Shown piece by piece: positions 9,582-18,931 of a stretch of DNA of 64,000 bases. Made by a program: the position numbers and the translations under genes. Source of the DNA: Terrabacter sp040702505 (GTDB lineage Bacteria > Actinomycetota > Actinomycetes > Actinomycetales > Dermatophilaceae); the NCBI RefSeq assembly GCF_040702505.1, contig NZ_JBFBLC010000004.1, positions 124,001-188,000 of the forward strand, written 5' to 3'. How positions within the stretch are numbered: the first letter of the stretch is position 1; each line of letters begins with the position of its first letter. The notes under the pieces were generated by a model, which was given only the letters and a program-made list of their open reading frames with translations, was not told the origin of the DNA and did not search any database.

Positions 9582-9582
9582 G

Positions 9583-10494
9583 TCAGGCAAGGGATTTTAG
9601 CCACGAGGTCAGGGCGGCGCTGACCAGCTCGGGAGCCTCCTCCGTGAGGAAGTGGCCCGCGCCGGGAACCTTCACCTGCCGGAAGTCGTCGGGCACGAAC
9701 GCACCCGAGCCGTGGGTCGCCTCGGCCAGGACGCAGCCGTCGTCGGTGCCCTGCAGCTGCAGGACCGGGACGCGGATCGCGTGGCGGATGCGGCGCATGA
9801 AGATCGGGCCGTCCGGTCGGATAGACGACCGGCCGAGCCACCGGTAGTGCTCGGCGGCGGAGTGCGCGACGAAGGGGATCATCATTGCGTCGCCGTAACG
9901 GCATACGTCCTCGGCGGTCGGGAACGACCCGGTAGGAGAGGCCCAGGCACGCAGGAGCTCCTCGACGTAGTCGTGCGAGCGCGCCATCTCGCGCTCGGGG
10001 ACGAAGGGCTTCTGCAGGCCGACGAGCCAGGAGGAGGCGCGGCGCTGCTTGGCGTTGGTCCACGACGCGTGGCGCATGATGCGCGGGTGCGGCATTGATA
10101 GCGAGGCGACGGCTCGGGTCACCTCGGGGCGCAGGGTCGGCATGCTCCATGCGATCCAGCCGCCGAGGCCCTGGCCCATGACCACGGCGTCCTTCTCACC
10201 GAGCGCGCGGATGACGCTGTCGGTGTCGAGGGTCGCCATGTAGGTGTCGTAGCCCCGCGGTGGCTTGTCGGAGCCGCCGTAGCCGCGGAGGTCCATGGCG
10301 GCGACGCGATAACCGGCGGCGGCGAGGGCGACCATCTGGTGGCGCCACGCGTACCAGAACTGCGGGAAGCCGTGCAGCATGACGACGAGCGGGCCTTCAC
10401 CCATCTCGGCGATGTGGAATCGCGCGCCGTTGGCGGAGACGTAGCGGTGCTCCCACGGGCCGTCGATGTTGACGAAGGCAGCGTCGACGGACAT
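9583..10494 (-). CDS. Alpha/beta hydrolase with glycine in the nucleophile position
   Basis: 303 residues from ATG 10494. It resembles epoxide hydrolases and haloalkane dehalogenases: oxyanion motif LHGFPQFWYAWRHQM, then DLRGYGGSDKP, and a C-terminal acid/His pair with His281 in GAGHFLTEEAPE. The nucleophile elbow, usually GHDWGG or GHSxGG, reads G107-Q-G109-L-G-G here. The residue expected to attack the substrate is therefore Gly. Either the protein is not a hydrolase in the usual sense, or catalysis uses another residue. The downstream serine hydrolase begins 2 bp after its stop. Confidence 0.82.
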   Translation of the reverse strand: MSVDAAFVNIDGPWEHRYVSANGARFHIAEMGEGPLVVMLHGFPQFWYAWRHQMVALAAAGYRVAAMDLRGYGGSDKPPRGYDTYMATLDTDSVIRALGEKDAVVMGQGLGGWIAWSMPTLRPEVTRAVASLSMPHPRIMRHASWTNAKQRRASSWLVGLQKPFVPEREMARSHDYVEELLRAWASPTGSFPTAEDVCRYGDAMMIPFVAHSAAEHYRWLGRSSIRPDGPIFMRRIRHAIRVPVLQLQGTDDGCVLAEATHGSGAFVPDDFRQVKVPGAGHFLTEEAPELVSAALTSWLKSLA

Positions 10495-10516
10495 GGGTGT
10501 GACGATAGGCCCTCGG

Positions 10517-11035
10517 TCAGGCGTCGCGGGACGAAGTCACAGCTGAGGCACCGGTGGTGTCGGCCGGCACAGCGGGAGCGGCGGTGACGGCCGGACGGTC
10601 CCACTCTGGACGCGGCGCGGGAACGGTGGTGCCGGGGTGCTCGGCCGCTGATTTCAGACCGGCCACAGTCTCCTTCGCCTCCGCGATCGTCTTGTCAGGC
10701 GACGGCTTGACGGTCTTCATCTTGCGGATGCCCAGCATGGCCAGCACGCCGGCGACGAGCAGCATGAAGACGGTGACGATGAGGAAGCTGAGCCAGCGCG
10801 GCAGGCCGAGGGCCTGGATGCCTTCGGCGATGGTGATGAAGACGAAGTAGACGGAGTAGAACGCGACGACGCCGGCTGCGGCGAGGAGCGCTCCGCCGAC
10901 CCCGGCCTTCTTGAACTGCACCGAGAGCTCGGCCTTGGCCAGGGCGATCTCGCTGCGGATGAGCGTCGAGAGATCCTGCGTCGCGGAGGCGACCAGCTGG
11001 CCGAGGGTCCGCTCCTGCCGGGGATCCGTGGTCAT
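10517..11035 (-). CDS. Holin superfamily III-type small membrane protein
   Basis: 172 residues from ATG 11035, which has AGGAAG eight bases upstream; an in-frame GTG/ATG further up lacks a site. The order is: hydrophilic start (RTLGQLVASATQDLSTLIRSEIALAKAEL), two membrane helices, then a charged tail rich in Pro and Ala. This matches the actinobacterial family often annotated as phage holin family protein (Phage_holin_3_6). These are chromosomal genes, so no prophage is implied. It sits between nhaA and the hydrolase on the same strand; its function is unknown. Confidence 0.8.
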   Translation of the reverse strand: MTTDPRQERTLGQLVASATQDLSTLIRSEIALAKAELSVQFKKAGVGGALLAAAGVVAFYSVYFVFITIAEGIQALGLPRWLSFLIVTVFMLLVAGVLAMLGIRKMKTVKPSPDKTIAEAKETVAGLKSAAEHPGTTVPAPRPEWDRPAVTAAPAVPADTTGASAVTSSRDA

Positions 11036-11139
11036 CGGCTCACTTCCTCCGTGCTCGTTGGGGACTGCGCGGTCGCGCCTGCTGGACATGCAGGTGCAAC
11101 CCTACTGCGGAGCCCGTACCCGAACGCGAGCGGCAGGAG

Positions 11140-12516
11140 TCAGGCCCGGTCGAGTCGCCCGTCGGCCTGGTAGACGTCGGGCACGCCGTCGTGGTCGAAG
11201 TCGGCGGTCTCTCGAGCCTCGACGAGCCGGTAGTGCCGGTTGCGCAGGCGCAGGACGACCGATGCGAGGAGCGCCGCCATGAGGCTGCCGCAGAGCACGG
11301 CGAGCTTGACGTGGTCGTCGCGCTCGGAGCCGTTGCCGAACGCGAGCTCGCCGACGAGGAGGCTGACGGTGAAGCCGACACCCGCGAGCAGCGACAGCCC
11401 GAAGACGTCGGTCCAGGCGAGATCCTCGTCGAGCTCGGCGCGGGTGAAGCGGGCGACCGCCCACGTGCCCCCGAGGACGCCGATCGCCTTGCCGGCGACG
11501 AGCCCGACGACGACACCGATGGCCGCCGCGTCGGTGAGGGCGGCGCCGAGGCCTCCACCGACGACGGTGACGCCTGCGGCGAAGAAGGCGAAGACCGGGA
11601 CGGCAAAGCCTGCGGAAAAGGGGCGCAGCTTGTGCTCGAGCCGCTCGGCCAAGGATCGACGGTCCGGGTCGTCCTCGACCTCCCGGTTGACGGGCACCAG
11701 CAGGCCGAGGAGGACCCCGGCCACGGTGGCGTGGATGCCGCTGGCATGCACGAGGCCCCAGGCGAGGAGCGCGGGGATCCCGAGCAGGAAGGGGTTGGTC
11801 AACTTGCGCTTGAGGAGCAGCCGCCAGGCCGCGAGGGGGACGGCGGCGGCGAGCAGCCAGAGCAGGTTGACGCTCTCCGTGTAGAAGAACGCGATGATCG
11901 TGATGGCGATGAGGTCGTCGACGACGGCGAGGGTCAGCAGGAAGGACCGCAGGGCGCTCGGCAGGTGGGTGGCGATGACAGCCAGCACGGCCAGGGCGAA
12001 CGCGATGTCGGTGGCCGTCGGGATCGCCCAGCCGTGGAGTATGCCGGCCAGCTCGCTCGGGCTGTCGCCCCGGCCCATCAGGGTGGCCGTGACGGCGTAG
12101 AGGATCGCTGGGAGGGCGACACCGCAGACCGCCGCGGCGATCGGGAGCGCTGCCTTGCGCCGGTCGGCGAGATCGCCTGCGACGAACTCGCGCTTGAGCT
12201 CGACGCCGGCTACGAGGAAGAAGATCGCGAGCAGCCCGTCTGCGGCCCACGTGCCGAGGGACAGGTCGAGGTGCAGGGCCGAGGGCCCGACGACGGTGTC
12301 GCGGAGGGTCGCGTAGCCCTCGCGCCAAGGCGAGTTGGCCCAGAGCAGGGCGGTTACCGCTGCGGCGAGCAGGACGGCGCCACCGACGGTCTCAGTGCGC
12401 AGGAGGTCGGCGACGTAGCGGGCTTCCCGCCAGGAGCCCCGTCCGAGGAGGCGGCTCTTGGTGGCGGCGGCGCCCGATGTGGGCTCGGGGCCGGCGGGGG
12501 AAGGGGCGTCGGTCAC
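11140..12516 (-). CDS. nhaA: NhaA Na+/H+ antiporter with a DxDxDG tail
   Basis: 458 residues from GTG 12516 (VTDAPSPAG). It exchanges protons for sodium across the inner membrane and supports pH and salt balance. Visible NhaA signatures are FFLVAGVELKREF, PTATDIAFALAVLA, and LAVVDDLIAI, which carries the essential Asp pair. About twelve helices are predicted. The tail ends DFDHDGVPDVYQADG, which looks like a calcium-binding DxDxDGxxD loop of thrombospondin type 3 repeats; that is unusual for this family. A longer frame to 13173 exists upstream but has no family sequence. Confidence 0.93.
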   Translation of the reverse strand: MTDAPSPAGPEPTSGAAATKSRLLGRGSWREARYVADLLRTETVGGAVLLAAAVTALLWANSPWREGYATLRDTVVGPSALHLDLSLGTWAADGLLAIFFLVAGVELKREFVAGDLADRRKAALPIAAAVCGVALPAILYAVTATLMGRGDSPSELAGILHGWAIPTATDIAFALAVLAVIATHLPSALRSFLLTLAVVDDLIAITIIAFFYTESVNLLWLLAAAVPLAAWRLLLKRKLTNPFLLGIPALLAWGLVHASGIHATVAGVLLGLLVPVNREVEDDPDRRSLAERLEHKLRPFSAGFAVPVFAFFAAGVTVVGGGLGAALTDAAAIGVVVGLVAGKAIGVLGGTWAVARFTRAELDEDLAWTDVFGLSLLAGVGFTVSLLVGELAFGNGSERDDHVKLAVLCGSLMAALLASVVLRLRNRHYRLVEARETADFDHDGVPDVYQADGRLDRA

Positions 12517-12747
12517 GGGAAGGCCTCTCGGGGGTCGGGTCGTAGGACGCCGACCAGACTTCCCGGCACACCACGGCTGATCGCTTCGTCGCGCGGGCCT
12601 CGGCCAGTCTAGCGAACGCCCCGAATGCGGCTCTGCGCCCACCGAATCGGACTTATCCGACAACGGCGGTGTGAAGTGTTCCCACGGCTCTATCTTGGGC
12701 TTGCGGGAGGGGGAATCCCGCACACAAGTGCATTGAGTGGGGGAACG

Positions 12748-12987
12748 ATGAACGACAAGCCTGAAGGCTGGTACTACTTCGGCGACGGCAAGCTGCGCTA
12801 CCGCGACGACTACGGCTGGACTGACTACTACATGGACACGAGCGACCCGCGGGCAGCGGATTGGCCCCCGCCCGCGCCGAAGACGCTGCTCCACGAGCTG
12901 CGGGAAGAGATGCGGGACACGACCGTCCGCACTCGTCGAGGCCACCGGCTGGCGACCTTGTTCTATCGCGGGCGTCACGTGCGGTAG
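12748..12987 (+). CDS. Small DUF2510-like protein
   Basis: 79 residues from ATG 12748, preceded by GTGGGGGAACG. The N-terminal part GWYYFGDGKLRYRDDYGWTDYY follows the pattern of DUF2510 (GWYPDPxGxxxLRYWDGxxWT). The rest is hydrophilic and basic. DUF2510 usually sits at the N-terminus of membrane or signalling proteins; here it stands alone. It is divergent from nhaA across 231 bp and precedes the glycan cluster. Upstream in-frame ATG 12625 has no ribosome site. Confidence 0.6.
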   Translation: MNDKPEGWYYFGDGKLRYRDDYGWTDYYMDTSDPRAADWPPPAPKTLLHELREEMRDTTVRTRRGHRLATLFYRGRHVR

Positions 12988-13175
12988 CCCACAGACTCCG
13001 CACCCGTTCCCTGCTCGAGTCTGGTATGGGTGTGCGGGCATGCTTCTTGCCGAACGGGGCGATATGGCCGGGCGAATGAGGTTTGCGCATTCTGCTGCGC
13101 AGGCCCCAGGGGCTGGGAAATACTCCTCTGCGGGGAGCGTGGAGGGCGCCTCCACTCTTTCGTCAGGGGGCAAGA

Positions 13176-14357
13176 ATGCGTGTCTGCATCGTGGGCGGCT
13201 GCGGCCACGTCGGGCTCCCGCTGGGACTCGTACTCGCGGCGGCTGGCTGCCATGTCGTGGCGCTGGACACCAATTCCGAGGCGGTCGCGCGGGTCAACTC
13301 CGGGGCCATGCCTTTCCACGAGGACGGCGCCGCGGAGACGCTGATCGCTGTCCGCGCTGAAGGCCGCTTCAGCGCCACCACCAATGCCAGGGCGATAACG
13401 GACGTGGACGTCGTCGTCGTAGTCATCGGCACACCGGTGGACGATCACCTGAATCCCGACCCGAATGCCGTTGTCGCGGCCATCGAGGAGTGCCTGCCCT
13501 ACCTCGACGACCACCAGCTCGTCATGCTGCGCAGCACCCTCTATCCGGGTGTCACCCGCTCTGTCGCGCGACTGCTTGCCGAGAGGGGAATCAAAGCCCC
13601 AGTCGTCTTCTGTCCGGAGCGGATTCTTGAAGGGCATGCACTCCGCGAGCTCCGTTCGCTACCGCAGATCGTCGGTGCGATGTGCCAGGAGGGGGCTGAG
13701 CGAGCGATCTCGGTCTTCGACCATCTCGGGGTCCAGTGCATGGTCGTCGAGCCGGAAGAGGCTGAGCTGGCGAAGCTCTTCACCAACACGTGGCGCTACA
13801 TCAAGTTCGCGGCAGCAAACCAGTTCTGGGAGATGGCCAATGACGCGGGTTTGGACTTCGCGCGTATTCGTGAAGCCATCACCTTCGACTACCCCCGCGC
13901 AGCCGACCTGCCTGGTCCCGGATTTGCTGCGGGCCCCTGCCTCTTCAAGGACACCATGCAGCTGTCCGCCTTCGCCAAGAACACCTTCGGCCTGGGTCAC
14001 TCGGCAATGCTGGTGAACGAGGGGATGCCGCTCTACGTTGTGGACAGGCTAGCGGCACGGTACGACCTGGCCAACATGACGGTTGGCATCCTGGGGATGG
14101 CTTTCAAGGGGGGATCCGACGACACTCGCTCCAGCCTGTCCTACAAGCTAAAGCGCACTTTGAGGTTCCGCGCTCGCGAGGTCTTGACCACCGATCCACA
14201 TGTCACTTCCGACCCTGCGCTGCTGCCACTCGCAACAGTACTGGAGCGCGCGGACGTACTAGTGCTGGGGGCTCCCCATCAGGAGTACAAGTTCCTGGAC
14301 ACCGACAAGCCCGTCGTGGACGTTTGGGACCTCCAAGGCAGAGGAACCCTGCTATGA
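13176..14357 (+). CDS. Nucleotide-sugar dehydrogenase (UDP-glucose/UDP-ManNAc 6-dehydrogenase family)
   Basis: 393 residues from ATG 13176, with a CAGGGGG ribosome site. N-terminal NAD-binding fold: VCIVGGCGHVGLPLGLVLA. Catalytic centre: AAGPCLFKDTMQL, holding the Cys and the KD pair that carry out the two-step oxidation of a sugar C6 alcohol to a carboxylate. A C-terminal sugar-binding domain (VGILGMAFKGGSDDTRSS) is complete. It likely supplies an acidic sugar nucleotide; the exact sugar is not decidable. It is first of three genes joined by ATGA overlaps (dehydrogenase, GT2, epimerase), clearly one transcript. Confidence 0.88.
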   Translation: MRVCIVGGCGHVGLPLGLVLAAAGCHVVALDTNSEAVARVNSGAMPFHEDGAAETLIAVRAEGRFSATTNARAITDVDVVVVVIGTPVDDHLNPDPNAVVAAIEECLPYLDDHQLVMLRSTLYPGVTRSVARLLAERGIKAPVVFCPERILEGHALRELRSLPQIVGAMCQEGAERAISVFDHLGVQCMVVEPEEAELAKLFTNTWRYIKFAAANQFWEMANDAGLDFARIREAITFDYPRAADLPGPGFAAGPCLFKDTMQLSAFAKNTFGLGHSAMLVNEGMPLYVVDRLAARYDLANMTVGILGMAFKGGSDDTRSSLSYKLKRTLRFRAREVLTTDPHVTSDPALLPLATVLERADVLVLGAPHQEYKFLDTDKPVVDVWDLQGRGTLL

Positions 14358-15109
14358 CGGGACCCCGCGCGTCCATCGTCCTGCCTGCTTACAACGAGCA
14401 CGAGTCCATCGTCTCGGCGCTTCTAGCGATACGTGATGCGGTCATGATGCCGCACGAGATCCTCGTCGTCGTCGATACCGAGACGGACACAACCGTTGCC
14501 GCCGCGCAAGCCACCATCGAGGGCATGCCGAACGCGCGCATCCTCGTGCAGGACTACGGACGAGGACCGGCCAACGCCATTCGCTACGGCATCGATCACG
14601 CGTTGGCCCCGTGCGTCGTCGTCACGATGGCGGACGGCTCGGACGACGTGCGGGTGATCGATGAGCTGGTGCGCCTCGTCGAGAGCGGCTTCGTTGTCGC
14701 CTCCGCTTCCCGGTACATGCGCGGCGGCGCGCAACACGGAGGACCGATGCTGAAGCGAGTGATGTCAGAGGCTGCGGGCCGCAGTCTTTACCTTCTGGCA
14801 CGTGTAGGCACGCGCGATGTCACCAACGCCTTCAAGGCGTATGACACCGCCTTCGTCCGAGAGGTGGGCATTCACTCTCGCTCCGGATTCGAGGTCGCGC
14901 TCGAGTTGGTCTCGAAAGCGCGCCGGACCCGGCGGCCCGTAGCGGAAGTGCCAACCGTTTGGCTCGCCCGCAAAGTTGGAACATCCAACTTCAAGGTCGT
15001 CGCCTGGATTCCAAACTATCTGTACTGGTACCGCTTCGCGTTCGGTCCCCGGCTGGATCCGCGAACCGTTCAAGCATGTATGCAACCCGAACTGGAAGGC
15101 GCACGATGA
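14354..15109 (+). CDS. Family 2 glycosyltransferase (dolichyl-phosphate-mannose synthase-like)
   Basis: 251 residues; ATG 14354 overlaps the upstream stop by 4 bp. It shows the GT-A layout: ASIVLPAYNEHESI at the start, EILVVVDTETDTT, GRGPANAIRYGI, and the metal/nucleotide site VTMADGSDDV. No membrane helix is seen except a possible amphipathic segment near the end (IPNYLYWYRFAFG). It probably moves a sugar onto a lipid phosphate carrier or onto a growing glycan. The GtrA-type protein encoded downstream is a frequent partner of such enzymes. Confidence 0.87.
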   Translation: MTGPRASIVLPAYNEHESIVSALLAIRDAVMMPHEILVVVDTETDTTVAAAQATIEGMPNARILVQDYGRGPANAIRYGIDHALAPCVVVTMADGSDDVRVIDELVRLVESGFVVASASRYMRGGAQHGGPMLKRVMSEAAGRSLYLLARVGTRDVTNAFKAYDTAFVREVGIHSRSGFEVALELVSKARRTRRPVAEVPTVWLARKVGTSNFKVVAWIPNYLYWYRFAFGPRLDPRTVQACMQPELEGAR

Positions 15110-16128
15110 AGGTATTGGTGACGGGATCGGCCGGGTTCATTGGCGGCTACGTGGTGCAGGAACTGCTGCGCCAAGGCTGGGACGTGGTCGGTGTGGACAA
15201 TTACTCCAAGTACGGTCCGGTGCGCCATTCCTATGACGATCACGAGCGCTACACATTCGTGGAAGGTGACGTTCAGGACACCGACCTCATGTACAAGCTG
15301 ATGGTCGACGTGGACCACGTGGTCGCGGGGGCGGCACTGATTGGCGGCATCACATACTTCCACAAGTACGCGTACGACCTGCTGGCCCAGAACGAGCGCA
15401 TCATCGCGTCCACCTGCGACGCTGCCATAGCTGTGCAGCGTGACGGAGGGCTCCTTCAGAAGGTCACCTACTTGTCGTCATCCATGGTATTCGAGTCGAC
15501 GGATCGATGGCCCTCGGTGGAGGGTGACCAGCATCTCGTCCCGCCACCGCGATCGAGCTACGGCTTCCAGAAGCTGGCCGTCGAATACTTCGCCCGCGCA
15601 GCCTGGGAGCAGTACCAACTGCCCTACACAATCTTGCGTCCCTTCAACTGTGTCGGGGTAGGAGAGCGTCGAGCCCTCGGAGAGCTCGAAGTGTGGTCTG
15701 GAAACGTCCCCCTAGCCATGAGCCATGTGGTGCCAGATCTCGTTCAGAAGATCCTCAAGGGGCAAGACCCGCTCCACATTCTCGGGAATGGTGAGCAGAT
15801 CCGGCACTACACCTACGGCGGTGACCTGGCCCGCGGCATTGTCGCGGCGATAGCGCACCCAGCAGCGCTCAACGAAGACTTCAATCTCTCGACGTCCGTG
15901 GGTACGACGGTCGCGGAACTCGCCCAAGAGATCTGGTCAAAGGTGCATGGCGACCGTCCACTGAGTCTCGTACACGGCGCGGCTTTCGAACACGATGTGC
16001 AGAAGCGGGTGCCGTCGGTCGAGAAGGCACGGGACGTCCTGGGCTTCGAGGCGACCACGACTCTCAGCGACATGCTTGACGAAACGATTCCTTGGGTACG
16101 AGAGGCGATCGCGTCGGGTGTCCTGTAG
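15106..16128 (+). CDS. NAD-dependent sugar epimerase/dehydratase
   Basis: 340 residues, ATG 15106 overlapping the GT2 stop. Extended short-chain dehydrogenase: VTGSAGFIGGYVVQELL binds NAD, SSSMVFE supplies the Ser, and SYGFQKLAVEYF the Tyr-x-x-x-Lys pair. The substrate end LRPFNCVGVGE..HILGNGEQIRHYTY is typical of UDP- or GDP-sugar epimerases. Together with the dehydrogenase two genes back it should make an unusual nucleotide sugar for the envelope glycan. Product identity cannot be inferred from sequence alone. Confidence 0.88.
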   Translation: MKVLVTGSAGFIGGYVVQELLRQGWDVVGVDNYSKYGPVRHSYDDHERYTFVEGDVQDTDLMYKLMVDVDHVVAGAALIGGITYFHKYAYDLLAQNERIIASTCDAAIAVQRDGGLLQKVTYLSSSMVFESTDRWPSVEGDQHLVPPPRSSYGFQKLAVEYFARAAWEQYQLPYTILRPFNCVGVGERRALGELEVWSGNVPLAMSHVVPDLVQKILKGQDPLHILGNGEQIRHYTYGGDLARGIVAAIAHPAALNEDFNLSTSVGTTVAELAQEIWSKVHGDRPLSLVHGAAFEHDVQKRVPSVEKARDVLGFEATTTLSDMLDETIPWVREAIASGVL

Positions 16129-16289
16129 GTCCGCAGGGCCAGCCTGTGGACTGCCCTGCAGATCCGTGACCGTTAGGGCCAGCTATGGCATGTGCAGAAC
16201 GACCGGTCGGCTCCTTCGAGGATATTCGAACCGACGTCAGGTCCGGCATCGGCGCTGCAGGCGAGACATCGTTCGGGGGTGAAGTAAAG

Positions 16290-18224
16290 ATGCGTCGATC
16301 GAGGGTTGCGGGCTTTGGGCCTTGGGTGAGCAGCCGCGTGAGACTCGAGGGCAAGCCTCGGTGGACGGTTCCCATCGGCATCTTGTCGTTGTTCCTGGTA
16401 ATCGCGCGTCTTGTGCCCTTTGACCCTCTGATGCCCCGCAGCGCCCTCGATCCGTCTTGGCAGCAGGCGCTCAACCAGGCGGCGGCGATGAGATCCGCCT
16501 TCGGCAGCGCGGTGGTGTTCACTGGGGGCCCGGGATCGGCATTCGTCACTACTGCGTACGATCCACGTACATATGGGTGGGTAGTGGTCATGAGCTTGGC
16601 CACGGCTCTGATCATCTGGCTGTGCACCGTGCAGGCCATCGGCGGGTCGAGCCGACTCTTTCCAAGAGCCCTGTGTGCCCTTCTGGTCATTGCGGGTCTT
16701 GGCGACAGGGAGGGACTGCTGCTCCTGGTGCCGTTCCTATGCGTCCTCGCTCTGGTTCGCGCACAGAGCCTTCTGCGGTGCTCGCTTGCAGTGGCGGGGC
16801 TATCGATAACGGCAGCCATCGATATATCGGCTAAGGGGTCCATGTTCCCCCTTGCCCTGGTTGCCTGTCTATGCGCTGCGTTCTGCGCGTGGCACACCGG
16901 ACACAGGTATCTCGCCCCAGTGGCGGTGATTGCTCCGGTCCTTGCTTTCTCGGTGCTCTGGGTAGCCATGGGCCAAAGACTTACCTCCGTTCCGGCATAC
17001 GTCTCAGGCGTCGTCGATCTTGCTCAGGGCTATACGGAGGCTATGAGCTGGGGATCGCCGGGCGGCGACCTTCCGCTCTTCCTTGTGGTTGGGTTCGTCG
17101 GGCTTCTTGCGGCAATATCAGTTGTTCTTGTTCGCGGCCTATCGCTGGCCGGGCGCTTGGCGCTCGGGTGTGTTCTTGGCTTCACCGTCTTCACGGCCAT
17201 GAAGCTCGGGTTCGTGCGCGCAGATCAACACATGTTCGCCACCTTCTCCTGCGTCGCCGGTGTCATCGCCATATCCATGGCAATGACGCACAGGCGGCCG
17301 CGAACCATCGTTGCCGGCTCTGGCGTACTGCTCGCCGCAGCAACGATCTACTTCCTCGGTTCCTGGGCACTGCCCGCTGTTGCCCCGATTCACCAAGGAG
17401 AAGCAGTGGCAGGTGTTGCGGAGGCGCTGCGACGGCTAGGGGGCGCAAGGCCGGCGCTAGGCGATCAGTGGGAAGTTGCCAGGGCGAATATCGTTGCCGA
17501 GAGCGAGATTCCGCGGCTCGAAGGACGTGTAGACACCTACTCGTACGATCAAGCCGACGTGCTTGCCCGCGATCTCGACTGGGCTACGCGCCCAGTCCTG
17601 CAGAGCTATTCGGCGTACAGTCCCCGACTGGCAAAACTGAATCAGGACCACCTGACGGGGGCTGCGGCGCCGAACTGGGTGCTGTTCGCACCCCAAGCAA
17701 TCGACGATAGATACCCCTCAATTGAGGACGGTCCGACATGGTTCACCCTCCTCAAGCTCTATAGGCCCACGGGCTTCGCGGGAGACAAGGCAATCTTGAG
17801 GCGCCTAGAGGCGCCCAGTGGCTACTCGGCGCTTTCCTACGGTTCCACATCCACGGCGGAGTTGGGTCAGCGAATCGCTCTGTCTCGCACGGCGCGCCTT
17901 CGGTTCGTTCAGCTCAACGTGAAGCCAAGTCTGTTGGGCCAAGCGGCCTTGCTCCTCTATAAGACTCAACCTTTGACAATAAATGTGTGGACGGCAGACG
18001 GGCTTGCGCATCGATTCAGGCTTCCGGCCGGCATGGCCGAGTCTGGATTCCTCCTATCGCCGCTCACGGAGGACGCGGAACAGTTCTCCTCGCTGTATGG
18101 CGACACTCCCGTAGTAGACGCCGCTCGGGAAGTCGTTGCTCTTCGAGTAGATGGGTCGGATCGTTTGTGGTCCTCCACCTTCGAATATCGGGAGTCTCTG
18201 GTCGATGTGCGGTCTGCGCCATGA
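16290..18224 (+). CDS. Large multi-pass membrane protein of the glycan cluster
   Basis: 644 residues from ATG 16290, with GGGGTGAAG upstream; an in-frame ATG at 16185 has none. The first 400 residues contain about ten membrane helices. The last 230 residues are soluble, mixed alpha/beta, probably outside the membrane. I recognise no motif; the topology resembles GT-C glycosyltransferases and polymer-handling proteins. It lies 161 bp after the epimerase on the same strand. Codon use includes more A/T third positions than the housekeeping genes to the right. Confidence 0.7.
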   Translation: MRRSRVAGFGPWVSSRVRLEGKPRWTVPIGILSLFLVIARLVPFDPLMPRSALDPSWQQALNQAAAMRSAFGSAVVFTGGPGSAFVTTAYDPRTYGWVVVMSLATALIIWLCTVQAIGGSSRLFPRALCALLVIAGLGDREGLLLLVPFLCVLALVRAQSLLRCSLAVAGLSITAAIDISAKGSMFPLALVACLCAAFCAWHTGHRYLAPVAVIAPVLAFSVLWVAMGQRLTSVPAYVSGVVDLAQGYTEAMSWGSPGGDLPLFLVVGFVGLLAAISVVLVRGLSLAGRLALGCVLGFTVFTAMKLGFVRADQHMFATFSCVAGVIAISMAMTHRRPRTIVAGSGVLLAAATIYFLGSWALPAVAPIHQGEAVAGVAEALRRLGGARPALGDQWEVARANIVAESEIPRLEGRVDTYSYDQADVLARDLDWATRPVLQSYSAYSPRLAKLNQDHLTGAAAPNWVLFAPQAIDDRYPSIEDGPTWFTLLKLYRPTGFAGDKAILRRLEAPSGYSALSYGSTSTAELGQRIALSRTARLRFVQLNVKPSLLGQAALLLYKTQPLTINVWTADGLAHRFRLPAGMAESGFLLSPLTEDAEQFSSLYGDTPVVDAAREVVALRVDGSDRLWSSTFEYRESLVDVRSAP

Positions 18225-18323
18225 GAGGCGTCCGCGCCTTGCGCCATTCTCCGGAGGGAGCTCAAACGCCCGCGGACACCTGTGTCGCCACCAGCGTGCG
18301 TGCGCTGAATCGAGGAGGACCAA

Positions 18324-18809
18324 GTGGCTGCTCGGCCCAATGACAGCATCGCGGAAATCGCCCCACACCGGATGCCTCAAACGGGCCTCAAGCCTGGCCC
18401 GCTGAAACAGATTCTCGGTGACAAGAGGGCTAAGTTCCTGCTCGCCGGGGGCCTGAACACGGTTTTTGGTTTTGCTTGCTTCGTGGCCTACCAGCAGTGC
18501 GTGGGCCACCGCTGGGGCTACATGTGGACATTGTTCCTGACCCACATAACAACTGTGCTTTTTGCCTTTGTCACTCATCGAAGCCTGGTCTTTAAGGTAA
18601 CCGGCTCGCTGTTTCGTGATCTGTGGAGGTTCGAGTCCGTCTACCTGGTGGGCTTAGGAGTCAACGCCCTTCTGTTGCCTTTCGCTGTCGAGGTGCTGGA
18701 GTCTCTGGTTTTGATGGCTCAACTCGGTCTTACGGCTCTGAACGCAGTACTCAGCTGGCTGGGGCATAGCCGGTTCTCGTTTGTACGCCACTCCAGCAGC
18801 GCGGCGTAG
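18324..18809 (+). CDS. GtrA family membrane protein
   Basis: 161 residues from GTG 18324, preceded by GAGGAGG. Four membrane helices with the family pattern KFLLAGGLNTVFGFACF at the start and FVTHRSLVFKV in the middle, ending LGHSRFSFVRH. GtrA proteins assist movement or transfer of lipid-linked sugars, usually next to a family 2 glycosyltransferase, as here (14354-15109). The 30-residue N-terminal extension is hydrophilic. An in-frame ATG inside it (MPQTGL) is an alternative start. Confidence 0.85.
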   Translation: MAARPNDSIAEIAPHRMPQTGLKPGPLKQILGDKRAKFLLAGGLNTVFGFACFVAYQQCVGHRWGYMWTLFLTHITTVLFAFVTHRSLVFKVTGSLFRDLWRFESVYLVGLGVNALLLPFAVEVLESLVLMAQLGLTALNAVLSWLGHSRFSFVRHSSSAA

Positions 18810-18840
18810 CGGCTGCACGATCTCGTGGGCTTCGAATAGT

Positions 18841-18859
18841 GACCTCCTGATGAGGTCAG
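18841..18859. terminator. Hairpin between convergent genes
   Basis: TGACCTC-CTGAT-GAGGTCA forms a perfect 7-bp stem 31 bp after the GtrA stop and 73 bp before the stop of the opposite-strand gene. It could end transcription from either side. No T-run follows, as is common in high-GC actinobacteria. Confidence 0.45.
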
Positions 18860-18931
18860 GATGCAGCCCCTGGTGCAAGTCTTTGACGCACTGGCTAGGT
18901 CGTCGCCGTCCCGCCGGGCTCGGTGCCGTCT

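Noticed and set aside
10517..11035. Prophage holin indicating a phage
   Set aside because: The holin label comes from a chromosomal membrane family. No endolysin, capsid or integrase genes lie near, and nhaA and the hydrolases flank it.
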